Position numbers and translations under genes: made by a program
Part shown: piece after piece, positions 1 to 6,146 of the stretch
How positions within the stretch are numbered: position 1 is the stretch's first letter
How the letters are laid out: every line of letters starts with the position of its first letter
Assembly: GCA_020438665.1 (NCBI GenBank)
Contig: JAGQUE010000200.1
Span: 318-6,819 of the forward strand
Reading direction: 5' to 3'
Length of the DNA: 6,502 nucleotides
From: Nocardioidaceae bacterium
Lineage (GTDB): Bacteria > Actinomycetota > Actinomycetes > Propionibacteriales > Nocardioidaceae
Notes under the pieces: generated by a model
The model's database searches: none
Told to the model about the DNA's origin: nothing
Seen by the model: only the letters and a program-made list of their open reading frames with translations

Positions 1-3000
1 GACGTCGGGCAGGTCGAGCGGCCCCTGTGTGGCGAGGATGACTGCTAGGCCCTTGGACCGCCCTTCGCGGATCATGGTCTGGATCGCGCGGAAGGGCGCC
101 ACGCGGTGCGCCTCGTCGACGACCATCACGTAGCGGATCGTGTTTGGCACGGGCGGCAGGTTCTGTACGCGCAGGAGCAGCGAGGAGAAGATGAAGCCCG
201 CGGCGAGGACTGTCGTCTGTCCGTTGCCGGGGATCTTCGACAGCCCGAACACAACGTTGGAATCGATGACGTTTCCGAGCGGTTCGCCGGACTTGAACAG
301 ATCGTTGTGAGTGAGGTCGCCGATCACGCCGGACAGGTCGGCGTCCAGCTGGTCGTCGAGAGTTCGGAGGGTGGGCCAACGGCGCTCGCTGTCGCGGACG
401 GCGTAGGCGTCCTTGAGTGCCTGTTCGAGCTTGGCGCGCTGCCGGACTCCGAGCCGAGCGCTCACGGACCGCACCGCCTCGTCGACCGTGTCGCGTAGCT
501 CGATGACTGCGCTCTGGACGGCACGGTCGGCGTCGTCGTCGAGGGCGAGGGGGTTGTAGGGCGCCCCTTCGTTCCACAGGTCGATGAACTGGGCGTCTGC
601 GAACGAGGGGAACCCGGTGTCGCTGCTGTAATCGTTCTTGAAGTCGGCAATGCCGAATCGGCTGCCGCTGAACTTCGAGAGCTGCCCGAGCAGGCTCATC
701 GCGAACTGCGTCTTCCCCATTCCCGAGGATCCCCAGACCTCGGTGTGGCCGTTCTGCAGGACGGACTGGCCGGGGCCGGCCGGATGCCAGCGAACCTCCT
801 CGCCCGTGACGGCGTCCCACCCGAAGAGCGGAGCCACGAACTCGCCTGCGCGGGTTGCAGCTGCGGCGACTGTGGCGTCGCTCGGCTGCGGTTCCGCCGC
901 TGGCTGGGGTTCGGGTGGCTGAGGCGTGACGGTCTCGGCCGGCTCTACCGGGCCTGACTCGGCCGGCACGTCGGGTTCCGGGGAACTCGCCTGCTCCGCC
1001 TCTGTGCCGGGAACGCCGGGGGAGGGGGCGGGTGTGGGCTGCCGTGAGCCGCCGCCGTTGCCCTCGGGTCGGCGGCGGGTTCGGGTGCTCTGAAGCGGCG
1101 GCCGGTCGGTTTCGACCGTGCGCAACTTGGTCAGGCTGGTGGAGGTCGCCGTACGCAGGAGCTCCTCGGTGAGGGGGATGCTGTGCAGGACGACCGGCAC
1201 GATGTCGTTGGCGACGTCAGTGCGGTAGGTGCGATGCAGGGGCTCGACCTTGGGGCCGAAGACGAGTCCCACGCCGGCCCACTCGAGGGTGCCGGTGCCG
1301 AGGCGGAAGGCTTCGAGCGCCGCCAGTTCGGACGCGTCGAGCTTGAATCGGGACTCGCGTGCGACGGCGTAGGCGGCTTCGGCGATGCGGTTGAGCCACA
1401 GGCGGCTGTGGACGCTTCCGGCTTCGGGGTATGCCGCCCACTTGGTCGCTGCCAGGCTCTGGTTCAGCTGGTCCAGGGCGCCGGCGGCGGCGTCGTTCTC
1501 GTCGCTGCGCCGGGCCTTCACCTCGATGGTGGCGATGTGCACGCCCTGGTCTTGGGGATCCAAGGCGATCGCGAGCAGGTCGGCGCGCTTCTTCGGGAAC
1601 CAGTGGCGGTATTCGTCGAGGCTGACGAGCAGGACTCGGCAGCCCGGGGGGAGGGGCCACGGAGTCGTCGTGGTCGCAAGGAGGCTGAAGGAGACCACGT
1701 GCCCGACGAGCTCGTTGATGCCGGCGCCGCTGGTCGCTGCTTGCAGCGCGAGGATGCCGTAACCCTGGCTCGCGACTTGCCGAAGCTGGGTGCCGACAGA
1801 AAGGGCGACGTCGGGTTCCTTGATGATGCCGGCGGCGCGCAGGCTGCGGCCGATGGCACGGTCTGCCGGCCCGCCGGACTTCTGGCTGAGGACCAGCGAC
1901 AGCGGGCTGTCGCCACCGAGGCGGCGTTCTTGGTGGAGGATGGCGACGTTGTCGGCGCCCAGCGCGTGCTCGAGGCTGTCTCGGGTCGCGTATCGGTCCA
2001 GCGTGGCGACCCACAGCGCAAGCTCGTGGACTTCGCGCAGCTTGGCGGCGATGTCTAGGGCGCCGGTCCTCACCTCGGGAACCTGGAGGGGCTGCCCCTC
2101 TTCTGGCCAGGCGTCGTCGACGGCGTTCTGGAGGCGCAGCCAGGCCTGGCCGGCAGGCGAGGCCGCGGGGGGCATGAGAAGGATGCGGCGATCCTGTCGC
2201 GGCCGCTGCCACACTCGGGGGGCGAAGAGGACCTCGCCGTCTTCGGCAGGGGAAGGCACCTCGCGGGTCTCGATCTGCAGTGCGTTGGGGCTGTCGGTGA
2301 GGCCGGTGACAAGCGCGAGGTGCACGGCGGGTGCTTCGCTGCCGGGTCGGAGGAGTTCGCGGGCGCGCGACAGGTCGTCGAGGTAGCGGAGCTCGAGGAC
2401 GTCTCGCTCGTTGCGGAGCTGGTCGTCGGCCATGGCGAGCGTCTCGGGCCGTGGCTTGTCATCGTCGCCCGTGCCGACGCAGAAGACTTCGATCTTGCGG
2501 ATTGTGGCCAGTCCGGCTCGGCGGCCGATCAGCTTCACGGCTTCGCCGACCAGGAGGTCCGCGGCGCCGGCGCCCCACGCGAGGCACCGCAGGTGGCCTG
2601 CTGCTTCGGGCTGGAGGGTCAGCAGCTGCATGATGACCGAGCTGAGCGCGTCGCCGGCGTAGCCGCTTTCGTCTCTGGCCGACCTGCCGCCGTACAAGCT
2701 CCAAACCCGTCCTTCGCTGGTGGGAAGCAGGACGCGGTCCTGGGTGGAGAGGCGCAGGTGTGCGGGATGGTGGGCGGCGGTGGTGCGTGCGATGCCTCCC
2801 GATGTGGCGACCGCGTCGCCCGGCTCGAGTTCGGTCTTGGGTTCTTCGGCGCGAGTGACCAGGGTCCACAGTGCGTCGAGGTACTGCGCCAGCCACTCCG
2901 CCTTCATGGGGGCGAAGGCGGTGAGCGCCGCTGCGCGGTCGCCGCGGACGGCCCCTGCGAGTGCGACGGCTTCTGCGGTTTCGGCGTCGTCGGCGGCTTC

Positions 3001-3111
3001 GCGGGCTGCGCAGGTCGCGGTCCAGGTGTTCACCCAGGAGTTGAGGGCTGTCGGTTCGAGACCCCCGGAGAACAGCGAGATCGCGGCGTATCGCTTCGGT
3101 CGTGGCGCCAT
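1..3111 (-). CDS. Large PD-(D/E)XK nuclease and HerA/FtsK-like ATPase fusion (DptH-like), 3' end outside window
   Basis: The frame is open from the ATG at 3111 to base 1 (1037 codons) with no stop, so the C-terminus is missing. Residues 1 to about 480 have no family I can name. A segment from about 363 (ALWVATLDRYATR) to 480 (GINELVGHVVSF) resembles the region before the nuclease in DptH-like proteins. A PD-(D/E)XK core follows: D511 in RADLLAI, then E530 and K532 in IEVKA, with a Q-rich helix (DQLNQSL) near 547-553. Residues about 672-746 are a Pro/Glu-rich linker. The ATPase part shows Walker A GSSGMGKT (794-801), then ADFKNDY, Walker B VMVDEAH (D999, E1000) and LATQ (1026-1029), the usual HerA/VirB4/FtsK order. 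Inferred role: an ATP-driven DNA translocase coupled to DNA cleavage, as in phosphorothioate-dependent restriction (DptH) or nuclease-HerA anti-phage systems. Partner genes, if any, lie beyond base 1. Start support: a GGAGGA site 7 nt upstream and a one-base overlap with the regulator gene. Fold class is fairly sure; the exact system is not. Confidence 0.85.
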   Translation of the reverse strand, partial: MAPRPKRYAAISLFSGGLEPTALNSWVNTWTATCAAREAADDAETAEAVALAGAVRGDRAAALTAFAPMKAEWLAQYLDALWTLVTRAEEPKTELEPGDAVATSGGIARTTAAHHPAHLRLSTQDRVLLPTSEGRVWSLYGGRSARDESGYAGDALSSVIMQLLTLQPEAAGHLRCLAWGAGAADLLVGEAVKLIGRRAGLATIRKIEVFCVGTGDDDKPRPETLAMADDQLRNERDVLELRYLDDLSRARELLRPGSEAPAVHLALVTGLTDSPNALQIETREVPSPAEDGEVLFAPRVWQRPRQDRRILLMPPAASPAGQAWLRLQNAVDDAWPEEGQPLQVPEVRTGALDIAAKLREVHELALWVATLDRYATRDSLEHALGADNVAILHQERRLGGDSPLSLVLSQKSGGPADRAIGRSLRAAGIIKEPDVALSVGTQLRQVASQGYGILALQAATSGAGINELVGHVVSFSLLATTTTPWPLPPGCRVLLVSLDEYRHWFPKKRADLLAIALDPQDQGVHIATIEVKARRSDENDAAAGALDQLNQSLAATKWAAYPEAGSVHSRLWLNRIAEAAYAVARESRFKLDASELAALEAFRLGTGTLEWAGVGLVFGPKVEPLHRTYRTDVANDIVPVVLHSIPLTEELLRTATSTSLTKLRTVETDRPPLQSTRTRRRPEGNGGGSRQPTPAPSPGVPGTEAEQASSPEPDVPAESGPVEPAETVTPQPPEPQPAAEPQPSDATVAAAATRAGEFVAPLFGWDAVTGEEVRWHPAGPGQSVLQNGHTEVWGSSGMGKTQFAMSLLGQLSKFSGSRFGIADFKNDYSSDTGFPSFADAQFIDLWNEGAPYNPLALDDDADRAVQSAVIELRDTVDEAVRSVSARLGVRQRAKLEQALKDAYAVRDSERRWPTLRTLDDQLDADLSGVIGDLTHNDLFKSGEPLGNVIDSNVVFGLSKIPGNGQTTVLAAGFIFSSLLLRVQNLPPVPNTIRYVMVVDEAHRVAPFRAIQTMIREGRSKGLAVILATQGPLDLPDV

Positions 3112-3362
3112 CAGGCGGTCCTCCGCTCGCGGATGACCAGTTCCGCGTCGCAACCCAGCGCCTCAGCGACCCGGCGCACGGTGGACAGGTTCATGCGCTG
3201 CTGGCCGGCCTCCATGCGCGCGACCGCCGACTGTGTGGTGCCGAGGCGCAGGGCGAGATCGGCCTGGGTGATGCCGGCTCGCTGCCGCAGAGCCCGCAGG
3301 CGGGCGGCAACGGCCTGGGCTTCGCAGTCGGTGCGTCCGTCCGACGCTGGCGTGGTCCTCAT
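3111..3362 (-). CDS. XRE-family helix-turn-helix regulator (controller-like)
   Basis: A small DNA-binding protein of 83 residues, nearly all one HTH_3/Cro-C1 domain. The sequence runs ARLRALRQRAGITQADLALR, LGTTQSAVARMEAGQQ, then NLSTVRRVAEALGCDAELVI. The pattern ITQ..LA..LG..QS.V.R.E.G is the classic XRE core. The stop (TGA, 3113-3111) overlaps the ATG of the nuclease-ATPase gene by one base, so the two are almost certainly co-transcribed and coupled. The start is uncertain. An in-frame ATG at 3392 would give 93 residues (MSDPLYSGAR added), but neither start has a Shine-Dalgarno. I prefer 3362 because a 14-bp palindrome with an AT-rich core lies just upstream of it and would otherwise be coding. 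Size and position recall controller (C) proteins of restriction-modification loci or HigA-type antitoxins. Repression or autoregulation of the operon is inferred. Confidence 0.9.
   Translation of the reverse strand: MRTTPASDGRTDCEAQAVAARLRALRQRAGITQADLALRLGTTQSAVARMEAGQQRMNLSTVRRVAEALGCDAELVIRERRTA
3119..3124 (-). promoter_or_regulatory. Strong Shine-Dalgarno for the nuclease-ATPase gene
   Basis: On the minus strand GGAGGA lies 7 nt before the ATG at 3111, inside the last codons of the XRE gene. With the TGATG stop/start overlap it fixes the start of the large gene and indicates translational coupling. It is the best ribosome-binding site in the window. Confidence 0.8.
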
Positions 3363-3369
3363 GCGCGCG

Positions 3370-3383
3370 CCGCTATATAGCGG
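3370..3383. promoter_or_regulatory. Perfect 14-bp palindrome, candidate operator and -10 region of the XRE operon
   Basis: CCGCTATATAGCGG reads identically on both strands. Its centre is the most AT-rich spot in the surrounding GC-rich DNA. On the minus strand the TATATA core ends 11 nt before the ATG at 3362, so it could serve as a poor-match -10 with a very short leader. I found no convincing -35. A dimeric XRE protein bound here would cover the promoter, so autorepression is a reasonable inference. If the ATG at 3392 is the true start, the palindrome is inside the coding region and would be a matter of chance or an internal site. Confidence 0.5.
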
Positions 3384-3502
3384 GTCCGACATTCGGGCCG
3401 TCGGCGCACGTAGGCGGATGGTGGATCCATGCGCGCTGGTGCGCCTCCCATCGACTGGACTGCCTCTCGCGTCGCCAGCCGGGCAACGTCGGCGGGCTCG
3501 CC

Positions 3503-3508
3503 TACCAT
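3503..3508 (+). promoter_or_regulatory. -10 hexamer TACCAT of a leaderless promoter
   Basis: TACCAT fits the actinobacterial TAnnnT -10 pattern. Exactly 7 nt separate it from the GTG at 3516, so transcription would begin at or next to the start codon. No Shine-Dalgarno precedes that GTG, which agrees with a leaderless message. No clear -35 is visible 16-19 nt upstream. Confidence 0.45.
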
Positions 3509-3515
3509 CGACCTC

Positions 3516-3839
3516 GTGGACGTCTACCTCGACAGCGCGCCAGAGAACCTGGTGCCTGAGCTCGCGCTCAAGGCCGAGAGGGTGCTCAGCGATCGGTGGA
3601 ACGGGTGGGTGCGTCCGCTTGCGACTGCCGCGGCCGTCGGCGCATTCCTGGACGCCTGGCGGGCCAACGACCCTAACGGGATCTGGGGCTACGTTTCGGA
3701 GGTGGGCGACACGCTGGTCTGTAGCCGCTCAGATGACGACTGGCCAGCCGAGGAGTTCCCCCGCGCCGGGACGACGATTGACGGCCGGGCCCTCTACGAC
3801 CTCACTGGCTGGACCTGGATCGCTGGCCCCGAGGTTTGA
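3516..3839 (+). CDS. Small acidic hypothetical protein (107 aa)
   Basis: I do not recognise a named domain. The protein is soluble and acidic, with no signal peptide or membrane segment. It is rich in Trp and Gly, with blocks such as DRWNGWVRPLATAAAV, FLDAWRANDPNGIWGYVSEV and ALYDLTGWTWI; it looks like one compact alpha/beta domain. The wording resembles short conserved proteins of unknown function seen in actinomycetes, but that is from memory. The start is GTG 3516: sequence with normal protein character begins there (VDVYLDSAPENLVPEL), and a -10 hexamer lies 7 nt before it. An upstream in-frame ATG at 3429 would add 29 Ser/Arg/Ala-rich residues that look like translated promoter DNA. The gene is divergent from the XRE operon. 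An 84-nt gap separates it from the next gene. Confidence 0.7.
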   Translation: MDVYLDSAPENLVPELALKAERVLSDRWNGWVRPLATAAAVGAFLDAWRANDPNGIWGYVSEVGDTLVCSRSDDDWPAEEFPRAGTTIDGRALYDLTGWTWIAGPEV

Positions 3840-3923
3840 AGATCCCGGGCTTGATGCGGCCGGGTGCACGCGGGAAGGGCGATCTGCTCGCGTCGCAGTG
3901 CGAACAGTAGGACGGCAGGCAGG

Positions 3924-4514
3924 ATGAAGTCCGTGAGCTCGAAGAAGACCAAGCGTTCCTACGCCGAAGTCACGGCCGAGCACCTGGACCGGCTGAGCGC
4001 GATCGCCGGAGAAGACCACGAGTTCTTCACGCGGCCGGACGGGAGACCTGAGTTCGCGGGGAGGCGGGTGGCGGTCGTGCTCGCTCAGGGTGGGGCTTCC
4101 CACTTCCTGGACGGCCAGGGCGGGGTGAAGGATTTCGACGTGTGGACCTTCTACGCGGCTCTGCCGGGGGTTGCCTTCCCGGCCAAGAGGAATCGGCACG
4201 TTGACTTTGGGCCGTCCGAGTTCGGGCGCCAGCGGTATGACTTCGCGGCCGCGAAGAATCAGGCGGAGCTGGGCAGATTCCGGCGGTGGGACCAGTTCCG
4301 CGGCCGGCGCGTGGACCTTCTGATGAGGGATCTGCCGGTGCAACCCGATGCGACACCGCGCCAGGTGGTGCAGGCACTGAGGGACTGGCTGAAAGCAGGA
4401 GCCGCCTCGGCCGCCCGGAGGCCTCCGTCGAGCTACTACCTGGCTCAGAAGGCTGTCGTGATGATTGACCCGAAGCGTCGCCGCGGCGAGGTTGTCTGGC
4501 CCGCGACGCGCTGA
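3924..4514 (+). CDS. Putative nucleotidyltransferase-fold protein (196 aa)
   Basis: After a Lys-rich N-terminus and a helix (about 13-30), the strand GRRVAVVLAQGGASHFL (47-62) supplies a GG pair. It is followed by GVKDFDVWTFYAAL, where D70 and D72 form a DxD motif. A later strand, RRVDLLMR, gives a third acid, D131. GG, DxD and a distant Asp in that order are the marks of the Pol-beta-type nucleotidyltransferase superfamily. The C-terminus (YLAQKAVVMIDPKRRRGEVVWP) is basic, then hydrophobic. Substrate and partner are unknown, and no HEPN gene is next to it, so a MNT/HEPN toxin pair is not supported. The start is ATG 3924 or GTG 3933: the latter has AGGA 8 nt upstream (3921-3924), the former has TAGGAC about 10 nt upstream. 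An ATG at 3864 would add an Arg/Ser-rich tail typical of noncoding DNA. Fold assignment is inference from motifs. Confidence 0.72.
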   Translation: MKSVSSKKTKRSYAEVTAEHLDRLSAIAGEDHEFFTRPDGRPEFAGRRVAVVLAQGGASHFLDGQGGVKDFDVWTFYAALPGVAFPAKRNRHVDFGPSEFGRQRYDFAAAKNQAELGRFRRWDQFRGRRVDLLMRDLPVQPDATPRQVVQALRDWLKAGAASAARRPPSSYYLAQKAVVMIDPKRRRGEVVWPATR

Positions 4515-4546
4515 CGAACCGCAGCGGTCGTCCTGGTCGAGACCCT

Positions 4547-4565
4547 CCAGCCGCGACCCGGCTGG
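4547..4565 (+). terminator. Candidate hairpin terminator
   Basis: CCAGCCG and CGGCTGG form a perfect 7-bp stem around a 5-nt loop, starting 32 nt after the stop codon of the nucleotidyltransferase-like gene. No T-run follows, which is usual for actinomycete hairpin terminators but makes the call weak. The next gene seems to have its own promoter at 4599-4604, consistent with a transcript boundary here. Confidence 0.4.
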
Positions 4566-4598
4566 CTCGTTCACGGCCGCCATGTCGGTCGGCTGCCG

Positions 4599-4604
4599 TA
4601 GGTT
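4599..4604 (+). promoter_or_regulatory. -10 hexamer TAGGTT of a leaderless promoter
   Basis: TAGGTT matches the TAnnnT consensus and the frequent actinobacterial TAGnnT form. Six bases separate it from the ATG at 4611, so the message would start at the A of the start codon. No Shine-Dalgarno is present. A good -35 at normal spacing is not evident. Confidence 0.5.
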
Positions 4605-4610
4605 CCAGCC

Positions 4611-5288
4611 ATGAACCGCTGGTACGAGCGCCCCGAGGGAGAGCCGATGCTGCTCCGCAAGGTGCCGCGCCTGGCCAGCTGGAACAAGTCTTCCGACCCC
4701 GACCAGGTCCGACTGCGCGAGTACCTCGAGGACACAGCCGAACTGGTGGCCGCGTCCCGGCTGGATGAGCCGTGGGCGCTCCGGCTCGACGTCGGCCTTC
4801 CCGCGGACCGAGACCTCATCGACATGGCCGACCTGGACAACTACGCCTTCCCCCTCGCCATGTACCTGCAGACAGACGACCTGGTATCCGTGTGGTGCAG
4901 CAAGCGGCACTCCCCCACCTCGTCGGTACTGATGGCCCCAGTCCGAGAGAGCGGCCCGCCGGAGAGTGTGTTCACGGTCCGCACCACGGCGTCAGCTCAG
5001 ACCACCGCGTACAAGGAGCAGGTTCGCACGGCCGTTGCCGGCGCAGCCGAGCTCCCGGCTGGCGCGGTGCAGCTGCAAATCTCGTTCGCCGTCGGACCGA
5101 GCCGAAACTGGCTCAACCTGTGGAAGCCGACCATCGACGCGCTGGACCCGCTTCTAGGCGCTACCAGCCCCGGACGAGCCTGGCATCCGAAGGACGGCCG
5201 GATCACCGACCTCGGGTTGCACCTCTGCGTGGACGCCGACTTGGGCAATCAGGTCCTAGTGGCGATCGCGGCCGAGCCGGCAGGGTGA
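4611..5288 (+). CDS. Hypothetical protein with RusA-like signatures (225 aa)
   Basis: No family can be assigned with confidence. Two stretches recall the RusA Holliday-junction resolvase signature (DxDN..K...DaL, then D..i..l). The first is DMADLDNYAFPLA (71-83), with D74, D76 and N77. The second is RNWLNLWKPTIDALDPLLG (165-183) followed by DGRITDLGLH (195-204). Each is preceded by a beta-strand-like segment (ALRLDVGLP at 56-64; VQLQISFAVGP at 153-163). This could mean an internal duplication in which the N-terminal copy keeps the DxDN acids and the C-terminal copy keeps the KP..DAL part. If so, it would bind branched DNA, with or without cleavage. The protein is soluble, without signal or membrane segments. 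The ATG at 4611 is chosen because a -10 hexamer lies 6 nt before it. The stop is only 3 nt before the zinc-ribbon gene, so the two are probably one transcript. The gene is real with high probability; the RusA link is a hypothesis. Confidence 0.75.
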   Translation: MNRWYERPEGEPMLLRKVPRLASWNKSSDPDQVRLREYLEDTAELVAASRLDEPWALRLDVGLPADRDLIDMADLDNYAFPLAMYLQTDDLVSVWCSKRHSPTSSVLMAPVRESGPPESVFTVRTTASAQTTAYKEQVRTAVAGAAELPAGAVQLQISFAVGPSRNWLNLWKPTIDALDPLLGATSPGRAWHPKDGRITDLGLHLCVDADLGNQVLVAIAAEPAG

Positions 5289-5291
5289 GCG

Positions 5292-6143
5292 ATGCCCACT
5301 CTGGTTGTCTGTGTGCACTGCGGAGAAGCGTTCTCCTGCTACCCCTCCCAGCGTCGCCAGTTCTGCTCGATTGACTGCCGAACCGAGCACCGCCGCCAAG
5401 CCGGGGGCTGGGAGAAGCGGGTCTGCAGGACCTGCGGCAAGACCTTCGACATCGCCGGCGGCCGCCTGGCCGAGGGCGGAGGAACATATTGCTCAGACGC
5501 GTGCCGAGTGTCGGACAAGGCCATCCCGAGCCGGGCTTGCCCGACGTGCGGCGAGCTCTTCGTCAGCCGCCATCGCAGCGACTACTGCTCCAAGCGGTGC
5601 GCAGGCGTAGCTCGTCGCACGCGGGAGGAGCGACGATGCCGGACCTGCGGGATCACGTTCTGGGAGGAGCCGTCGCGGATCGCCGCCGGCCGTGGCGTCT
5701 ACTGCTCGAAGGCGTGCGCGTTTCCCGGGCCGCTGGAGCGGGAGTGTGAGAAGTGCGGCGCCCGGTTCGCCGCCTCGCGCAGCGAAGTGGCCAAGGGGTG
5801 GGGGCGATTCTGCTCCAACGAGTGCCGGCGCACGCGGCTGCAGCGCATCTGCGCAACCTGCGGTGCAGGCATCGAGGTGACCTTGTCGAAGCTGGCCGGC
5901 GACGCCGGAAAGTACTGCTCGGTCCAGTGTCGCGGACTCGCCCGTCGGAACCGCGTTCAGCGCGTCTGCGCGATCTGCGGGACGTCGTTCGAGCGTCCGG
6001 CGAGCACGGTCGAGCGCTCGGCCGCCATGTATTGCTCGAGGAACTGCCTTACCACCGCGCGTCGCGAGGGCCCGGTGGAGGTCGAACGCGTCAGGCAGAT
6101 GCAGCGCGACCATCTCGCAGCCAGGGCCCCGACACGGCCCTAG
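5292..6143 (+). CDS. Seven-repeat Cys4 zinc-ribbon protein, probably the N-terminal part of an interrupted endonuclease
   Basis: The 283 residues hold seven copies of CxxCG, 10-18 residues, then [YF]CSxxC. Their cysteine spans are about 7-29, 45-71, 83-103, 116-142, 152-178, 187-213 and 226-252, and all 28 cysteines are present. Each unit should bind one zinc through four cysteines. Unit spacing is about 31-42 residues, with Arg-rich linkers (VARRTREERR, RTRLQR, LARRNRVQR) suited to DNA or RNA contact. The last 30 residues form a charged linker ending in APTRP before TAG at 6141-6143. The same frame then stays open and encodes a nuclease domain, so this looks like the front part of a longer protein. 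The start ATG follows the upstream stop by 3 nt, with AGGG 6 nt ahead. A stand-alone zinc-ribbon adaptor is possible. Repeats are certain; the truncation is likely. Confidence 0.85.
   Translation: MPTLVVCVHCGEAFSCYPSQRRQFCSIDCRTEHRRQAGGWEKRVCRTCGKTFDIAGGRLAEGGGTYCSDACRVSDKAIPSRACPTCGELFVSRHRSDYCSKRCAGVARRTREERRCRTCGITFWEEPSRIAAGRGVYCSKACAFPGPLERECEKCGARFAASRSEVAKGWGRFCSNECRRTRLQRICATCGAGIEVTLSKLAGDAGKYCSVQCRGLARRNRVQRVCAICGTSFERPASTVERSAAMYCSRNCLTTARREGPVEVERVRQMQRDHLAARAPTRP
6141..6143 (+). other. In-frame amber codon between zinc-ribbon array and nuclease domain
   Basis: TAG lies in the context APTRP-TAG-RVLYSLLDELLG. Many DUF559/VSR-like nuclease domains begin with P-[TS]-x-P-E-R followed by a helix, so the stop sits where Glu (GAG) is expected. 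One G to T change would account for it. Coding character is unbroken on both sides. Confidence 0.7.
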
Positions 6144-6146
6144 CGG

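Noticed and set aside
1183..2058. Long plus-strand open frame (291 codons) opposite the nuclease-ATPase gene
   Set aside because: It is the mirror of a GC-rich coding strand. The product is Gly/Ala/Arg/Val-rich with no motif, while the minus strand carries Walker and nuclease motifs throughout.
3111..3392. XRE protein as the antitoxin of a HigBA-type pair
   Set aside because: No RelE/HigB-like toxin gene is adjacent. The coupled partner is a large nuclease-ATPase, so a controller-type role fits better.
3840..3923. CCCGG...CCGGG inverted repeat (3844-3864) as a terminator between the two small genes
   Set aside because: The stem is only 5 bp with an 11-nt loop, and it is not more than expected by chance at this GC content.
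2320..3927. Plus-strand open frame of 535 codons
   Set aside because: It crosses the XRE gene, the operon promoter and two other genes in different frames. Its composition changes along its length, and it shows no domain.
3729..4910. Minus-strand open frame of 393 codons
   Set aside because: It is antisense to the nucleotidyltransferase-like gene and to the start of the RusA-like gene, whose plus-strand products have coherent motifs. It is an effect of high GC.
5292..6143. The seven near-periodic repeats as a DNA tandem repeat or CRISPR-like array
   Set aside because: Periodicity is at the protein level (Cys pattern). The DNA units are too divergent and uneven in length, and there are no constant repeats with unique spacers.
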